Shown here: piece after piece, positions 7,592-17,465 of the stretch
Numbering within the stretch: the first letter of the stretch is position 1
Layout of the letters: every line of letters starts with the position of its first letter
Origin: a bacterium
GTDB lineage: Bacteria; Electryoneota; RPQS01
Direction of reading: 5' to 3'
Length of the DNA stretch: 64,000 nucleotides
Assembly (NCBI GenBank): GCA_013360195.1
Contig: JABWCQ010000003.1
Span: forward strand, 1-64,000
The notes under the pieces: generated by a model
Database searches by the model: none
What the model was told of the DNA's origin: nothing
What the model saw: the letters and a program-made list of their open reading frames with translations, nothing else
Made by a program: the position numbers and the translations under genes

Positions 7592-7717
7592 GGGGTCGGT
7601 ATCAGATTTTGGATTATTGTGGAGAGGGCCAAGACACTAAAAATCAACGTTTTTAGCGAACAATCTGGAATAATAGCTAAGATTTGCGCTCAAAAAGGAG
7701 GCTCTCTGCCAAAGACA

Positions 7718-7750
7718 AAGCGGGCCGGACATCTCGTGTCCAGCCCGCTT
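7718..7750 (-). terminator. terminator-like stem-loop after the VWA gene
   Basis: AAGCGGGC (7718-7725) pairs with GCCCGCTT (7743-7750), with a second nested stem (GGACA/TGTCC). On the minus strand it is followed by TGTCTTTGG, a poor T-run, so it is probably a terminator or 3'-end stabiliser for the gene ending at 7816. Confidence 0.5.
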
Positions 7751-7815
7751 AGATCTATCAACGTACGCTAACGATTGGCAAATGCCGCATTAGCTCAAGA
7801 TGTGCTTAACAAGGA

Positions 7816-10497
7816 TTACTTCAGGAGAAGCATCTTCTTCTGCATGGTGGTCGCACCGGCGGTTAGGCGGTAGAAGTAGAGACCGCTGGGCAGACCGGAC
7901 GCATCAAAGACGACAGTATGACGGCCTTCGGAAAGCGTGCCGTTCACGAGCGCGGCGACCTTCTGTCCGACGGCATTGTAAATGTCCAAAGTTACCGCAC
8001 CTGTTTCCACGAGATCAAAAGTGATGTTGGTCTCGGGATTGAAGGGGTTCGGGTAGTTCTGATGCAGCGCGATTTCCGTCACGACGGCAGCACCCGCGGC
8101 CGGTGTCGCATTCAGTTCACCGGCAACCGCGCGGTCACCGTTCAAGCTGACGCTGACAAGCTCATAGTGGTAGGAGCGGCCGTTTTCAAGCGCACGATCC
8201 ACAAAGGTGTAGGTCGAACCGGACGCGTTGTTGGTGGCGGTAATTTGCGCGGCCATCAGACCATCACGGAGCAATTCAAAATGTGAGTTCTCGGTTTCGG
8301 AAGCCGTTCTCCAAGTGAGCTGGATTTCAGTGTCACGACCGACAGCGGAGAAGCTGGCAAGTTCAACCGGCAGGTAACGCTCGAAGCAGACGCAGATACA
8401 GCCGTCTGACTGCGGAATGATGAGGTTGTGCCAGCAGGAATCGCCCCACAGTGTCCAACCGGTGTTGCTGAAGAGGAACTGCGCCGGATCACACTCTTCG
8501 GAGCAATCTTCGGTCATGCAGCCGGGCGTGATGTTCAGAATTGGATAGTTGCCTTGCGTAAGTCCATCTCCGCAGACAAAGACGTGAACGGGTTCGCCAA
8601 GACAGAGATAGGCGCAAATGCACGCGGGTGGGATGCGGAGGTCATCTTCAAAGAAGTAGATGGCGGTTTCCGCGTCGCACGGCGAACAGTCGGGAACTTC
8701 AATGACGATATCGAGGAAGTTGGGCGGGCAGTTGTCGCTAGTCAGATTGACCGTGACAATCATGAGACCGCCGTCGCCGTCGGGTGTAATGGTGAAATTG
8801 AAGTCGGTGAATACGGACTGGTTGGCGGCGAGATTGCCGAGCGCAACGGGATTTGCGGAATTCAAAACGGCGGATCCGAAATCGCCGCCGACATTGGTGA
8901 CTTCAAGAGAGACGTTTTCGCAAGCGGCCGAGCCGTCGTTCAAGGTGGTTACGCGGACATCAAAGGTCGGTGTGGTGATACCGCCGCCGTTGGGGTCACA
9001 ACGAAGCGTCACGCCAGCCGAGGACAGACGGAGTTCGCCCTGGCCGCAGTCAGAGATGATTTGATTGATGGCGCCGCCCGTGCCGGAGCCGTTGGAGGCG
9101 ACGATGCGTACAGAGCCGGCGGTCGTTGCCGCATAATCATCCAAAACCGGGAGGATGTTCAAAGGTGATTCGCCGAACGGATTGGGAACATACACTGAGC
9201 TGATACGAATCCCGAGGCCAGCGGCATCGAGGGCGCGTTGATGCGCAAAGGCGATATCAGAACCGTCGTGAGTGTCATCGCAGCCGCCGTTGGTGGCGTC
9301 GGTTATCAAGACGATGATTTTGGAGGCGGCAGGACGGAAAGGTGACGTGAAGTGCGCAGACACACAGGCACCATCATTGGTGATGATTTCACGGAGCGCC
9401 ACATCGGATGCTTCGGGCAGACTATTGCCTCCGGCTGCAACAAGTGCTGCGATGGAAGCCTGAACAGCGGCGTGATTGAAGGTCAAGTTGTGATGCGTGT
9501 AGACGGAATCAGTGAACGTGACGAGACCGAGTCTCAAGTCGTTTCCAGACGCCTGATTTGCCAGCATAATAATGTTGGGGAGCTCGCTGACGACATTGCC
9601 GATGGCGTTGCCCATTGAGCCGGTGACGTCGACGGCGAAGACGAGGTCGATGGGACCGCAATCACCGGGAGCCGGGCAGGCCTCTTCACAGGAGACGCCT
9701 TCGGTCCACTCGCCACCGAGCACGTATGCGCAGAAGTCTTCGCGGGTGGTCTCGCAGACGGGTTCACCGTCATCATAGTAACAGCAACGGCCGATCGTGC
9801 AGGGGTTGTCTTCGCAGTTGGCGTTTTCGTCCCAGACACCGCCGAGGTCAATACACTCATCGATGGTTACATCGGCGCAGGCCGGCGCACCGAAATCATT
9901 CATGTAGCAGCAACGTCCGCTTTCGCACTCGGTGACGGAAACAAGGAAGGAACCGCATTCACCGGGACTGAAAGCTTCAAGGGTCAAATAGATCGTGCCT
10001 TGCTCCAAGAAGATGCAGGGACACATTGAATTCAGGCCGTTGTAGTCATCGTTGACGCAAATGTCACCGAGGCAGCATTCTGTTCCCACATAGAGGACGG
10101 GGTCATAGGCAAAACCGTCATAACGGATTGACCAAAGACCGGAATAAGGAATGCTTACCGCGATGGAGTAGTCTTCGGAGCTCCACGAGTCGCAGCTATT
10201 ACCATTGCCGCATGTGCCGCCATTCAGGAAGCCGGGCGCAGCGAGCTGTGCATCGGGGCATTCGTCAAGCGACTGCGTGCGTCTTCCGGCCGGAACGGTC
10301 TTTCCGGTCAGGATGTCATACATCTTCTGCAGGTCTTCAGTCGGGAGACCGTTTTGTTTCGCCGCATCGATTTGTGCGGACAGCGAAAGCAGTTTCGCGT
10401 TGGGATCGATTGCCTGCGTCACCGGATCGCGGTAATTTGCAGCGAAAGCGGCGGCAACCACACAAAGCATACAACACAGGGTCAGGAATTTTCTCAT
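7816..10497 (-). CDS. VWA-domain T9SS-secreted protein with Cys-rich modules
   Basis: The 893-residue protein has a signal peptide (MRKFLTLCCMLCVVAAAFA). Around residues 195-280 there are two tandem Cys-rich modules (GRCCYMND... and GRCCYYDD..., each with GGVW or GGEW and a C-rich end). A von Willebrand factor A domain follows from about residue 283 to 460, with the MIDAS sequence DVTGSMG near residue 290 for divalent metal binding. A CARDB/DUF11-like region and an LPVELASF...SHFELLR Fn3-like region come next. The end is a T9SS type A domain (YPNPFNPETNITFD ... QKKMLLLK). It should be exported to the surface; VWA domains usually mediate protein-protein adhesion. Ligand unknown. It is monocistronic, with a terminator-like hairpin downstream. 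Confidence 0.9.
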   Translation of the reverse strand: MRKFLTLCCMLCVVAAAFAANYRDPVTQAIDPNAKLLSLSAQIDAAKQNGLPTEDLQKMYDILTGKTVPAGRRTQSLDECPDAQLAAPGFLNGGTCGNGNSCDSWSSEDYSIAVSIPYSGLWSIRYDGFAYDPVLYVGTECCLGDICVNDDYNGLNSMCPCIFLEQGTIYLTLEAFSPGECGSFLVSVTECESGRCCYMNDFGAPACADVTIDECIDLGGVWDENANCEDNPCTIGRCCYYDDGEPVCETTREDFCAYVLGGEWTEGVSCEEACPAPGDCGPIDLVFAVDVTGSMGNAIGNVVSELPNIIMLANQASGNDLRLGLVTFTDSVYTHHNLTFNHAAVQASIAALVAAGGNSLPEASDVALREIITNDGACVSAHFTSPFRPAASKIIVLITDATNGGCDDTHDGSDIAFAHQRALDAAGLGIRISSVYVPNPFGESPLNILPVLDDYAATTAGSVRIVASNGSGTGGAINQIISDCGQGELRLSSAGVTLRCDPNGGGITTPTFDVRVTTLNDGSAACENVSLEVTNVGGDFGSAVLNSANPVALGNLAANQSVFTDFNFTITPDGDGGLMIVTVNLTSDNCPPNFLDIVIEVPDCSPCDAETAIYFFEDDLRIPPACICAYLCLGEPVHVFVCGDGLTQGNYPILNITPGCMTEDCSEECDPAQFLFSNTGWTLWGDSCWHNLIIPQSDGCICVCFERYLPVELASFSAVGRDTEIQLTWRTASETENSHFELLRDGLMAAQITATNNASGSTYTFVDRALENGRSYHYELVSVSLNGDRAVAGELNATPAAGAAVVTEIALHQNYPNPFNPETNITFDLVETGAVTLDIYNAVGQKVAALVNGTLSEGRHTVVFDASGLPSGLYFYRLTAGATTMQKKMLLLK

Positions 10498-10718
10498 GTT
10501 TCTCTCCTTTTAGATTATCCGACTCAAAGTTCACCATAAATATACATCGTCAACGGATTCCGTAAAACAGAAATCGATAGTAATGGTAAACTTTTGCGGA
10601 TTGCAGTATGCAAAGAAGGTGTAATAAGTATAGTTGCGTGGTATCAAAAATATAGGTTTAAGCAGTTTAGTAACAGTGACCCGATTTGAGAATAGGGAGA
10701 GGCACTCTGTGAAGTTCA

Positions 10719-11051
10719 TTGTGTCGTGCATCCTGCAAGCGAAATCGCGCTACCGACCGTGACCAGAGGAATTGTGATAGAATCTATACTTTCAAGGAGC
10801 CTACCGAGACTACTCAACCCGGTGACGGTTCCTCTTGGCTTGCGAATGAGCGGGAAGTCGAGTTGATCGTGATCAACTCCCTTGGCGGGCAGGTCGCGGT
10901 GTTGGGCGCAGGCGGCGTTGTGAGAGCGAGCTTTGGTCAGGACGCTTTCGGGTCTGCAAAACTGGGGCTGATAGTGTGCCTCTCTACGAGGATGTGCGTA
11001 TTTTGCACAGTCAAGACGTGTGAAGAAACTTACACACTAACTTCTTTATAA
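10719..11051 (+). pseudogene. decayed T9SS sorting-domain remnant
   Basis: The 740-bp gap 10498-11241 has no intact gene, but this stretch reads like the degraded end of a T9SS protein. In one frame VELIVINSLGGQVAVL, then FGQDAFGSAKLGLIV, parallels the conserved pattern VELxVYNxLGxxVAxL ... FDAxGLxSGxYxxRL of these domains. Just upstream, in a neighbouring frame, LLNPVTVPLGLRM parallels YPNPFNPxTxLRF, so a frameshift separates the two halves. There is no start codon with a ribosome site and no KMLLLK end. It is probably the relic of a plus-strand secreted-protein gene. The match is by eye and could be chance. The rest of the gap (10498-10718) shows nothing clear. Confidence 0.35.
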
Positions 11052-11151
11052 ACAGCGATGGATTTTGGCACAAGTCTGGCGATGAGTTTTGTTTTCGTTT
11101 GATTGACGAAAAGGACGTTTCCGGTCAGTTTGTGAACAGATATTCGGACTG

Positions 11152-11180
11152 TTGACAACTGCTCGGAAATACGATAAGTT
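11152..11180 (+). promoter_or_regulatory. putative promoter of the subtilase gene
   Basis: TTGACA (11152-11157) and TAAGTT (11175-11180) are separated by 17 bp. The -35 box is perfect and the -10 box weak. Transcription would begin near 11187, about 55 nt before the ATG at 11242. Confidence 0.45.
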
Positions 11181-11241
11181 TCATGGACGTGGAATTCCCA
11201 CGAAATGGATATTACCGATATCAAGAGAGGCAGGTCTCACG

Positions 11242-14200
11242 ATGAGCAAAGGGTCCCGGATTTTGATGGTTATGCTGCTGGTTTTCTGGGTGACCAGCGC
11301 AAAGGCGGCGGAATTTTCCCCGGCGCTGGAGTACGAGTTGGAGAAGGCTCAGGGCAAGGATTTTGTGAGCGCGATTGTGATTTTGGAGAGTCCGATTGAC
11401 ATTCGGGCTTTGGACTTCGCGCTGCACACACGGAAGGCGAGTCTGGCCGAGCGCCACCAGGAAGTTCTGGCGGCATTGAAGTACAACGCCGACCAAACAC
11501 AGCCGGCATTCCGCGGAGAGCTTGACGCGGCGAAGGCGCGCGGCGAGCTGAACGGATATACGGCGTATTGGATTGAGAATCTGTTTGTCATCCACGCGAG
11601 CAAGGATTTTATCGAATCGCTGCGGAATCGCGGGGATGTGAAATACGTGACGGAGAATTTCCGTGCGGAGCTCATCGAGCCGATTATCACGGAAGGCCGC
11701 GATCCGGAGCGTAATCCACTTGACACAGAAACAACTACTCCGGGGCAAGACGCAATTCGTGCCACGGAAGTGAACAGAGTACTTGGTATCACGGGTCAGG
11801 GTGTGCTGGTGGCGAACTGTGACACCGGTGTGGAAGGCACTCACCCGGCTCTGGCCTCGCGCTGGAGAGGTAATACGGAGCCAGTATCAGAATGCTGGCG
11901 CGATGCGTTGGGCGGTTACCCGACGCCTGCCGACGCCAACGGGCATGGCACGCACGTCATGGGCACCATCACGGGCCGCGCGATTTCGGGCAACGACACG
12001 AACACGGTAGGTTCGGCGCCGAATGCGCGCTGGATTGCGACGAACTCGATTAATCAGGGTGTTGGCGCGCCGTTTGACAATGATATCATCGCGGACTATC
12101 AGTGGTTTGCGGATCCGGACGGCAATCCGGGTTCGCTGGACGATGTTCCGGATGTGATTCAGAATAGTTGGGGCGTGTTCACAGGCCTTGGCTATGCGCA
12201 GTGCTTCGACTTGTGGAATACGGTGATCCTGAACTGTGAAGCAGCAGGTCCGGTGATTACCTGGTCGGCGGGAAATGAGTCCACGAGCGGACTGCGGAGC
12301 CCGGCGATTTATTCCATTAATGCTTATCAGATTTTCTCCGTCGGCGCGGTAGATGCTACGAATTTCCCGGCGCCGTATCCGTTGGCATCGTTTTCCAGTC
12401 AGGGACCAACTCCCTGCGTTCCGGCAGTACCTGACAACATCAAGCCGGAAATTTCCGCACCGGGCGTCAATGTGTATTCGTCCGTTCCCGGCGGCGGTTA
12501 CTCGAGCGGTTATTCCGGAACGTCGATGGCGGGTCCGCACGTGGCAGGCGTGGTTGCGCTGATGCGTGAAGCGTGTCCGAACTGCGATCATATTACGATT
12601 AAAGACGCGATCATGCAGACGGCGATTGATTACGGTCCGGCAGGGCAGGACAATCAGTATGGACACGGTTTCATTGACGCTTATGACGCAGTTGTCGCCG
12701 TTTCGGCATTGGGCCGTGTTTGCGGTGTTGTGCGTGACGCATCGAACAACCCGATAGCGGGCGCAACGGTTTCGATTACCGGACAGCCAAACTCGACGAC
12801 AACCGAAGCGGACGGTTCGTATTGCCTGGCGCTGCAGGAAGGAACCTACACGGCGGTCGCTTCGGCGTTCGGATATATATCGCAGACGTCCACGTCATTC
12901 ACGATAGTGGAAGGCGACACCGTGACGCGCAATTTCAATCTATCGCTGGCGCCGCAGGGAACGGTCTCGGGCACAGTGACGGATTGCAACGGTGGTCCTG
13001 CGGTGGGTGCAACGGTTGAGGTGCTGGGAACTCCAGTTCCTGACGCGACGACAAACGGCGCGGGATTCTATTCGATTACACTGCCGCAGGGAACGTACGA
13101 CATGCGTGCTTCCGGCGCGGGCTGTGCACCTCATCAGGTAAACGGAGTAGTCATTGGTGCGGCGACAACGCGGAATTTCACGCTGCTTTCCGATCCCATC
13201 TATTCATGCAGCCAGCCGGACGCGTACGGATATTATATGTGCGAGAACGGCGACGGCGGCGGTCCCGCCTACTCGTGGTTTGAAATTGCCCCATCGGCCG
13301 GCGGCCCGGGAACGGACACCGGCCAAAGCTGTGACGACTGCCCAAGCGGTCCGTACAATTTCCCGTTTGCGTTCCAGTTCTACGGCACAACGTATACTCA
13401 GTACTATCTGAGTTCAAACGGCATGATGACGTTTGGAACGAGTTCAATTGCATTCACAAACATTTGTTTCCCGAATTCTCAGCCGGCGGGTATTTACGCG
13501 TTTTGGGATGACCTGTATACGGCTTGCTCGACGGCGGAACTTGCGACGTACTACGACGCCGCGAATAACCGTTTGATCGTTGAGTATTACAATGTTTGCC
13601 ATTGCTGCGGCGAAGGCAACAACGAGAAGTTCCAAATCATCGTGTACGATCAGAGTTTCTATCCGTCGGAGACGGGAGACAACCACATCGCAGTTCAGTA
13701 CAACTCGATGTCACTTCTGGGCAGCAGCACGGTGGGAATCAAGACAGCGGCCGGAGCATTCTCGCAATATGTTTGCAACGGTTCGTATGACGCAAACGCG
13801 CAAGGGCTGGCGAATGGTCGAGTGATTCTGTTTACAACGGGTCAGGGCTGCGACCTTGGGCCGGCTGACATCGCAGTAACTCCTGCGTCGCTTTCAGGCA
13901 ACGCACCGCTTGGCGGCACGGACACAGGTTCGATTCAGATTTGCAATACGGGAGTATGTCCGTTGACTTGGAACATTGTTTGGGATCAGATTACACCGGC
14001 AGTTGCGTTGTCAAGCGCGACGATGCCAGTGACAATCGAGATGAGCAAAGAAGAGATACTGCTCATCGAGGCCATTAACCGTGGTGAGAAGCCTGTTGCA
14101 GATGTAGAGGACCGTTCGAGCGGATCTCCGTTGGATGCGCAGGGAGGTCCGGACGCATTCGGTTACACGTGGATTGACTCGGACGAGCCGGGCGGCCCGA

Positions 14201-15186
14201 CGTACAACTGGGTTGAGATCAACGCGATCGGCACGAACGTGGGATTGACAGGAGACGATCAAGTCGTTAACGTGACGCTGCCATTCATATTCAATTTCTA
14301 CGGAACCGACTATTCTTCCGTGAATGTCTCCTCAAACGGCAATATTCATTTTGGACCGGCAAGCGCGCAGTACTCGAATTTCGCGATTCCAAGCGTTTCG
14401 GCTCCATTGGGCATGATTGCGGCGTTCTGGGATGACCTTTACCTGCCGGGCGGCGGCACTGTATACCGGTATCACGATGCGGCGAACAATCGTTTCATCA
14501 TTGAATGGGACGGAATTGCGCATTATCCGGGTACAGGTGACTTCTACACGTTCCAGATAATGCTGTACGCGAACGGAAGAATCGTGGTGCAGTATGAGGA
14601 TTTCGTAACGGGATCGGTTGGATTGACCACGTGCACAGTGGGACTGAACAGCCCGACAGGCACAGACGGTTTGCAAGTGGTGAACAACGCGGCGTACTTG
14701 CACACGAATTTGGCGATTCAGTACCAAGCGGCGGTGGATTGGCTGGCGATAACTCCGCCTCTATCGGGCACAGTTGAGCCGGGACAATGCGTAACGGTGG
14801 ACGTGACGTTTGACGCTGGTGATTTGCCTGCAGGGACGTACACAGGCAATCTTCAGGTGTCAAGCAACGATCCGGACGAAGCACAAGTGAACGTGCCGGT
14901 GAATTTCACGGTCGGTTCATTTGATCCTCCGACGAGCCTGACGATTTATTATTTGCCGACGACGAATCAACTGCAATTCATCTGGACGGGGACAGGCGCT
15001 CCGTTTTATGAGTTGTGGTCGGCAACGGACAGCCAAGGTCCGTACAACACGCTGGAAGGAACTACACCCGGAACGTCGCTGTTGATTACCTATGATGGTT
15101 CTGTAAGGAAGTTCTTCTACGTGGTGGCGACGGACGGCACGGTTTTGGGCAGAGCGTCTCTGCCGGAGATCGGACGGAAAGAGTAA
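11242..15186 (+). CDS. secreted S8 (subtilisin-like) serine peptidase, multidomain
   Basis: The 1314-residue product starts MSKGSRILMVMLLVFWVTSAKA, a signal peptide; the 30 in-frame codons upstream are rejected because the promoter lies among them. An inhibitor-like propeptide covers about residues 25-150. The subtilase domain holds the catalytic triad: Asp194 (NCDTGVEGTHP), His235 (NGHGTHVMG) and Ser428 (SGTSMAGPHVAG). Two carboxypeptidase-regulatory-like beta-sandwich domains follow (about 490-568 and 571-648). Then come two copies of a domain beginning PDAYGY or PDAFGY with conserved FYGxxY, SSNGxxxFG and AFWDDLY blocks, each copy followed by an ASPM/SPD-2-like segment (WNIVWDQ, WLAITPP). 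It probably degrades extracellular protein. Unlike its neighbours it has no NPFN/KMLLLK sorting domain, so its export route is unclear. Confidence 0.92.
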   Translation: MSKGSRILMVMLLVFWVTSAKAAEFSPALEYELEKAQGKDFVSAIVILESPIDIRALDFALHTRKASLAERHQEVLAALKYNADQTQPAFRGELDAAKARGELNGYTAYWIENLFVIHASKDFIESLRNRGDVKYVTENFRAELIEPIITEGRDPERNPLDTETTTPGQDAIRATEVNRVLGITGQGVLVANCDTGVEGTHPALASRWRGNTEPVSECWRDALGGYPTPADANGHGTHVMGTITGRAISGNDTNTVGSAPNARWIATNSINQGVGAPFDNDIIADYQWFADPDGNPGSLDDVPDVIQNSWGVFTGLGYAQCFDLWNTVILNCEAAGPVITWSAGNESTSGLRSPAIYSINAYQIFSVGAVDATNFPAPYPLASFSSQGPTPCVPAVPDNIKPEISAPGVNVYSSVPGGGYSSGYSGTSMAGPHVAGVVALMREACPNCDHITIKDAIMQTAIDYGPAGQDNQYGHGFIDAYDAVVAVSALGRVCGVVRDASNNPIAGATVSITGQPNSTTTEADGSYCLALQEGTYTAVASAFGYISQTSTSFTIVEGDTVTRNFNLSLAPQGTVSGTVTDCNGGPAVGATVEVLGTPVPDATTNGAGFYSITLPQGTYDMRASGAGCAPHQVNGVVIGAATTRNFTLLSDPIYSCSQPDAYGYYMCENGDGGGPAYSWFEIAPSAGGPGTDTGQSCDDCPSGPYNFPFAFQFYGTTYTQYYLSSNGMMTFGTSSIAFTNICFPNSQPAGIYAFWDDLYTACSTAELATYYDAANNRLIVEYYNVCHCCGEGNNEKFQIIVYDQSFYPSETGDNHIAVQYNSMSLLGSSTVGIKTAAGAFSQYVCNGSYDANAQGLANGRVILFTTGQGCDLGPADIAVTPASLSGNAPLGGTDTGSIQICNTGVCPLTWNIVWDQITPAVALSSATMPVTIEMSKEEILLIEAINRGEKPVADVEDRSSGSPLDAQGGPDAFGYTWIDSDEPGGPTYNWVEINAIGTNVGLTGDDQVVNVTLPFIFNFYGTDYSSVNVSSNGNIHFGPASAQYSNFAIPSVSAPLGMIAAFWDDLYLPGGGTVYRYHDAANNRFIIEWDGIAHYPGTGDFYTFQIMLYANGRIVVQYEDFVTGSVGLTTCTVGLNSPTGTDGLQVVNNAAYLHTNLAIQYQAAVDWLAITPPLSGTVEPGQCVTVDVTFDAGDLPAGTYTGNLQVSSNDPDEAQVNVPVNFTVGSFDPPTSLTIYYLPTTNQLQFIWTGTGAPFYELWSATDSQGPYNTLEGTTPGTSLLITYDGSVRKFFYVVATDGTVLGRASLPEIGRKE

Positions 15187-15206
15187 CCGCATAACTTTTG
15201 ATTGGC

Positions 15207-15238
15207 AAAGCCCCCGATGGTTTCATCGGGGGCTTTTT
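15207..15238 (+). terminator. Rho-independent terminator
   Basis: A 13-bp stem (AAAGCCCCCGATG with CATCGGGGGCTTT) and a short loop are followed by T residues. It lies 21 nt after the subtilase stop and would also work in the other direction. Confidence 0.9.
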
Positions 15239-15258
15239 GATTTTGAGGTCATTCGGAG

Positions 15259-15287
15259 TTGCAATACGTGTTGATTGGCGTTATCTT
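15259..15287 (+). promoter_or_regulatory. putative promoter of the hydrolase gene
   Basis: TTGCAA (15259-15264) and TATCTT (15282-15287) are 17 bp apart. A start near 15294 would fall on or after the first two possible ATG codons and so supports ATG 15323 as the translation start. Confidence 0.45.
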
Positions 15288-15322
15288 TAGGGATGAACAG
15301 GACAATGAGGAGAGCACGAGTT

Positions 15323-17446
15323 ATGCGCAGTATATACATTTGTTTGTTAATGGGACTGGTCATGGCGGCGAATGCAAACGCCGCGGCTCCGTCCCGCGAG
15401 GAGTTGAGGGACCAGTTGCAGTTGTTCAGGGTTGCGCAAGAGAAAGACCCGGTTCCGACAGGAATTCTGTATGACCTGGTGGTTCCGCTTTCCGGCATAG
15501 AGCGATTTGACGGTACGGAAAATTCGGAGTCCGCGGATTTCTCGACGTGGCAACAGATTGCCTATGAATTGAAGCGAGCCTCGTTGACGGAGACAGGGAT
15601 TCCTGATTATCGAGAGGTTCTGCAACAGAGACAAAACGCACAGAGGAATGGCGAACATCCGCTTGCATTGCTTTTGTTTGACTATCAGCGCGCCCGTGTG
15701 ACAGGTGAGAGAGACGCAGTGATTGGTTACTCGGACGGCAAAGTAACCGGAGTTCAGAGCGAGCTACTCAGACAAGAGACCGTCTTTGCGCTGACAACGC
15801 TGCATGACTGGACGTATCAGGGGCGGGATGTAATCTTCTCGTTTGATTTGAACGAAGTGTTCACGAACATGAGCGAGGTGCTTCGCATCCAGTTTGATTT
15901 CGATGACGGCCTGGGTTTCCGAGATGTGCCTAAAGACGGGAAAATGTCCGTCTCATACAACGAAACGGGAAGCAAGACTATTCAGTCGAGGATTGAGACG
16001 CGTGACGGCCGGGTGCTGCTTGGACGAAGCCGTTTTAGAGTACGTCATTTAGATGCTCCGCCGCCATCAGAGACTTGGAGCTTGACCGCGAGTCACAGCA
16101 CGGGGGGGTCTCCTGCAACCGGTGAAGCGTACATACTCTATGCCCCGGGGCACACGATGCTGACACGTCCGGTGGTATTGGTCGAAGGTCTGGATTTGGA
16201 CAATAGTCTGAATTGGGATGAACTGTATGACCTGATGAATCAGGAGCTGATGATTGAAACGCTGCTGAGCATCGGGTATGACGCGGTGGTGCTGAATTAC
16301 GGGAATTCCACGATTGATATACGGGACAATGCCTATCTGGTGCAGGAGTTGATTGAAGAAGTAAATTCGGCGACGGGCGGTGTTTATCCTCTGGTGATAG
16401 CGGGGACAAGCCTTGGCGGCGTGACGACGCGATACGCGTTGACGTATATGGAAGCGAATAGTTTGCCGCATAATGTCGAGACGTTTATCTCTGTGGATTC
16501 TCCGCAGAATGGGGCGAATATTCCGATAGGAATCCAGTATTGGGCTGACTTTTTTTCTGGAGAGTCGGCGGAAGCGGCCGCCGCGCGGGACGCCTTGCTG
16601 ACACCGGCGCCGCGTCAGCTGTTGCTGTATCATCTATCATCATCGTCAAGCGGAATTGCCAACGCCGACCCGCTATTTGCCGCATTCCAGAATAATTTGC
16701 AGTCATTGGGAGACTATCCGCAGCTGCCTCGACTTGTTTCGGTCATCAATGGAAGCGGTACGATGCAGAACAGTGGATTTGTTGATGGTGCACAGATTCT
16801 GCGGTGGCAATACGATAGTTTTCTTGTTGATATCCGGGGGAATGTGTGGGCGGTAAGCGACTCGATCAACACGAGAGTTCTGCAAGGATTGATAGACGTT
16901 ATCTGGCCTTTGCCTGACGAATCACGAAACGTTTTCATCGCACCCTGTCTGCCGTGGGACAACGCACCCGGAGGGTTGACGGCCACAATGGCTGAACTGG
17001 ATTCGACAGCAGCGCCGTACGGAGACATCCAGGCACTGCACCCATCACATTGCTTCATTCCCTCGGTAAGCGCGCTTGACTTGAACACAAGCAATCCGTT
17101 CTTCAATATTGACAGTGTCAGTAACATCAGTGAGTTGACGCCATTCGACGCAGTGTATTATCCGGTGCAGAATCAAGATCATGTTCAGATAACACCTGAG
17201 AATGCGGACTGGTTTCTGAGTGAGATTATCGGTCCGCTTGAGCAGCCTGTGCTGACCATCACTGCAGAAAACGACAGTATACGCCTCAGGTGGAATAACA
17301 CCTTTGGTGCAAATGCGTATCATGTTTATTCGTCCGGCGAGACAGACGTTTGGCCGCCCGTTTACACGACTATAACTGCGAACGAACTGGTATTGGCAGC
17401 GGTTGATTCCGTACAATTCTTCCGGGTCAAAGCAGTGCGCGAGTAG
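15323..17446 (+). CDS. secreted alpha/beta hydrolase (lipase/PGAP1-like)
   Basis: The 707-residue protein begins MRSIYICLLMGLVMAANANA, a signal peptide, with AGGAG upstream; ATGs at 15293 and 15305 would hide the signal behind a long basic leader. The central domain (about residues 280-480) is an alpha/beta hydrolase: RPVVLVEGLDLDNS resembles the oxyanion strand of lipases and GTSLGG holds the nucleophile Ser363 in a GxSxG elbow, followed by FISVDSPQNGA as in PGAP1/lipase-type esterases. The His and Asp of the triad are probably in the C-terminal half but I cannot place them. The last 80 residues (VLTITAENDSIRLRWNNTFG) look like an Fn3-type domain. There is no T9SS sorting motif. Substrate is unknown; an ester of a lipid or polysaccharide is plausible. 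Confidence 0.8.
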   Translation: MRSIYICLLMGLVMAANANAAAPSREELRDQLQLFRVAQEKDPVPTGILYDLVVPLSGIERFDGTENSESADFSTWQQIAYELKRASLTETGIPDYREVLQQRQNAQRNGEHPLALLLFDYQRARVTGERDAVIGYSDGKVTGVQSELLRQETVFALTTLHDWTYQGRDVIFSFDLNEVFTNMSEVLRIQFDFDDGLGFRDVPKDGKMSVSYNETGSKTIQSRIETRDGRVLLGRSRFRVRHLDAPPPSETWSLTASHSTGGSPATGEAYILYAPGHTMLTRPVVLVEGLDLDNSLNWDELYDLMNQELMIETLLSIGYDAVVLNYGNSTIDIRDNAYLVQELIEEVNSATGGVYPLVIAGTSLGGVTTRYALTYMEANSLPHNVETFISVDSPQNGANIPIGIQYWADFFSGESAEAAAARDALLTPAPRQLLLYHLSSSSSGIANADPLFAAFQNNLQSLGDYPQLPRLVSVINGSGTMQNSGFVDGAQILRWQYDSFLVDIRGNVWAVSDSINTRVLQGLIDVIWPLPDESRNVFIAPCLPWDNAPGGLTATMAELDSTAAPYGDIQALHPSHCFIPSVSALDLNTSNPFFNIDSVSNISELTPFDAVYYPVQNQDHVQITPENADWFLSEIIGPLEQPVLTITAENDSIRLRWNNTFGANAYHVYSSGETDVWPPVYTTITANELVLAAVDSVQFFRVKAVRE

Positions 17447-17465
17447 TTATTTAGTACAGAGAATC

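Noticed and set aside
8428-9168. 246-codon plus-strand frame opposite the VWA gene
   Set aside because: It is antisense to a well-supported T9SS gene, has no recognisable domain, and reflects GC-biased codon third positions.
11152-11241. 30-residue N-terminal extension of the subtilase
   Set aside because: The extension would start within the -35 box of the putative promoter and would bury the signal peptide.
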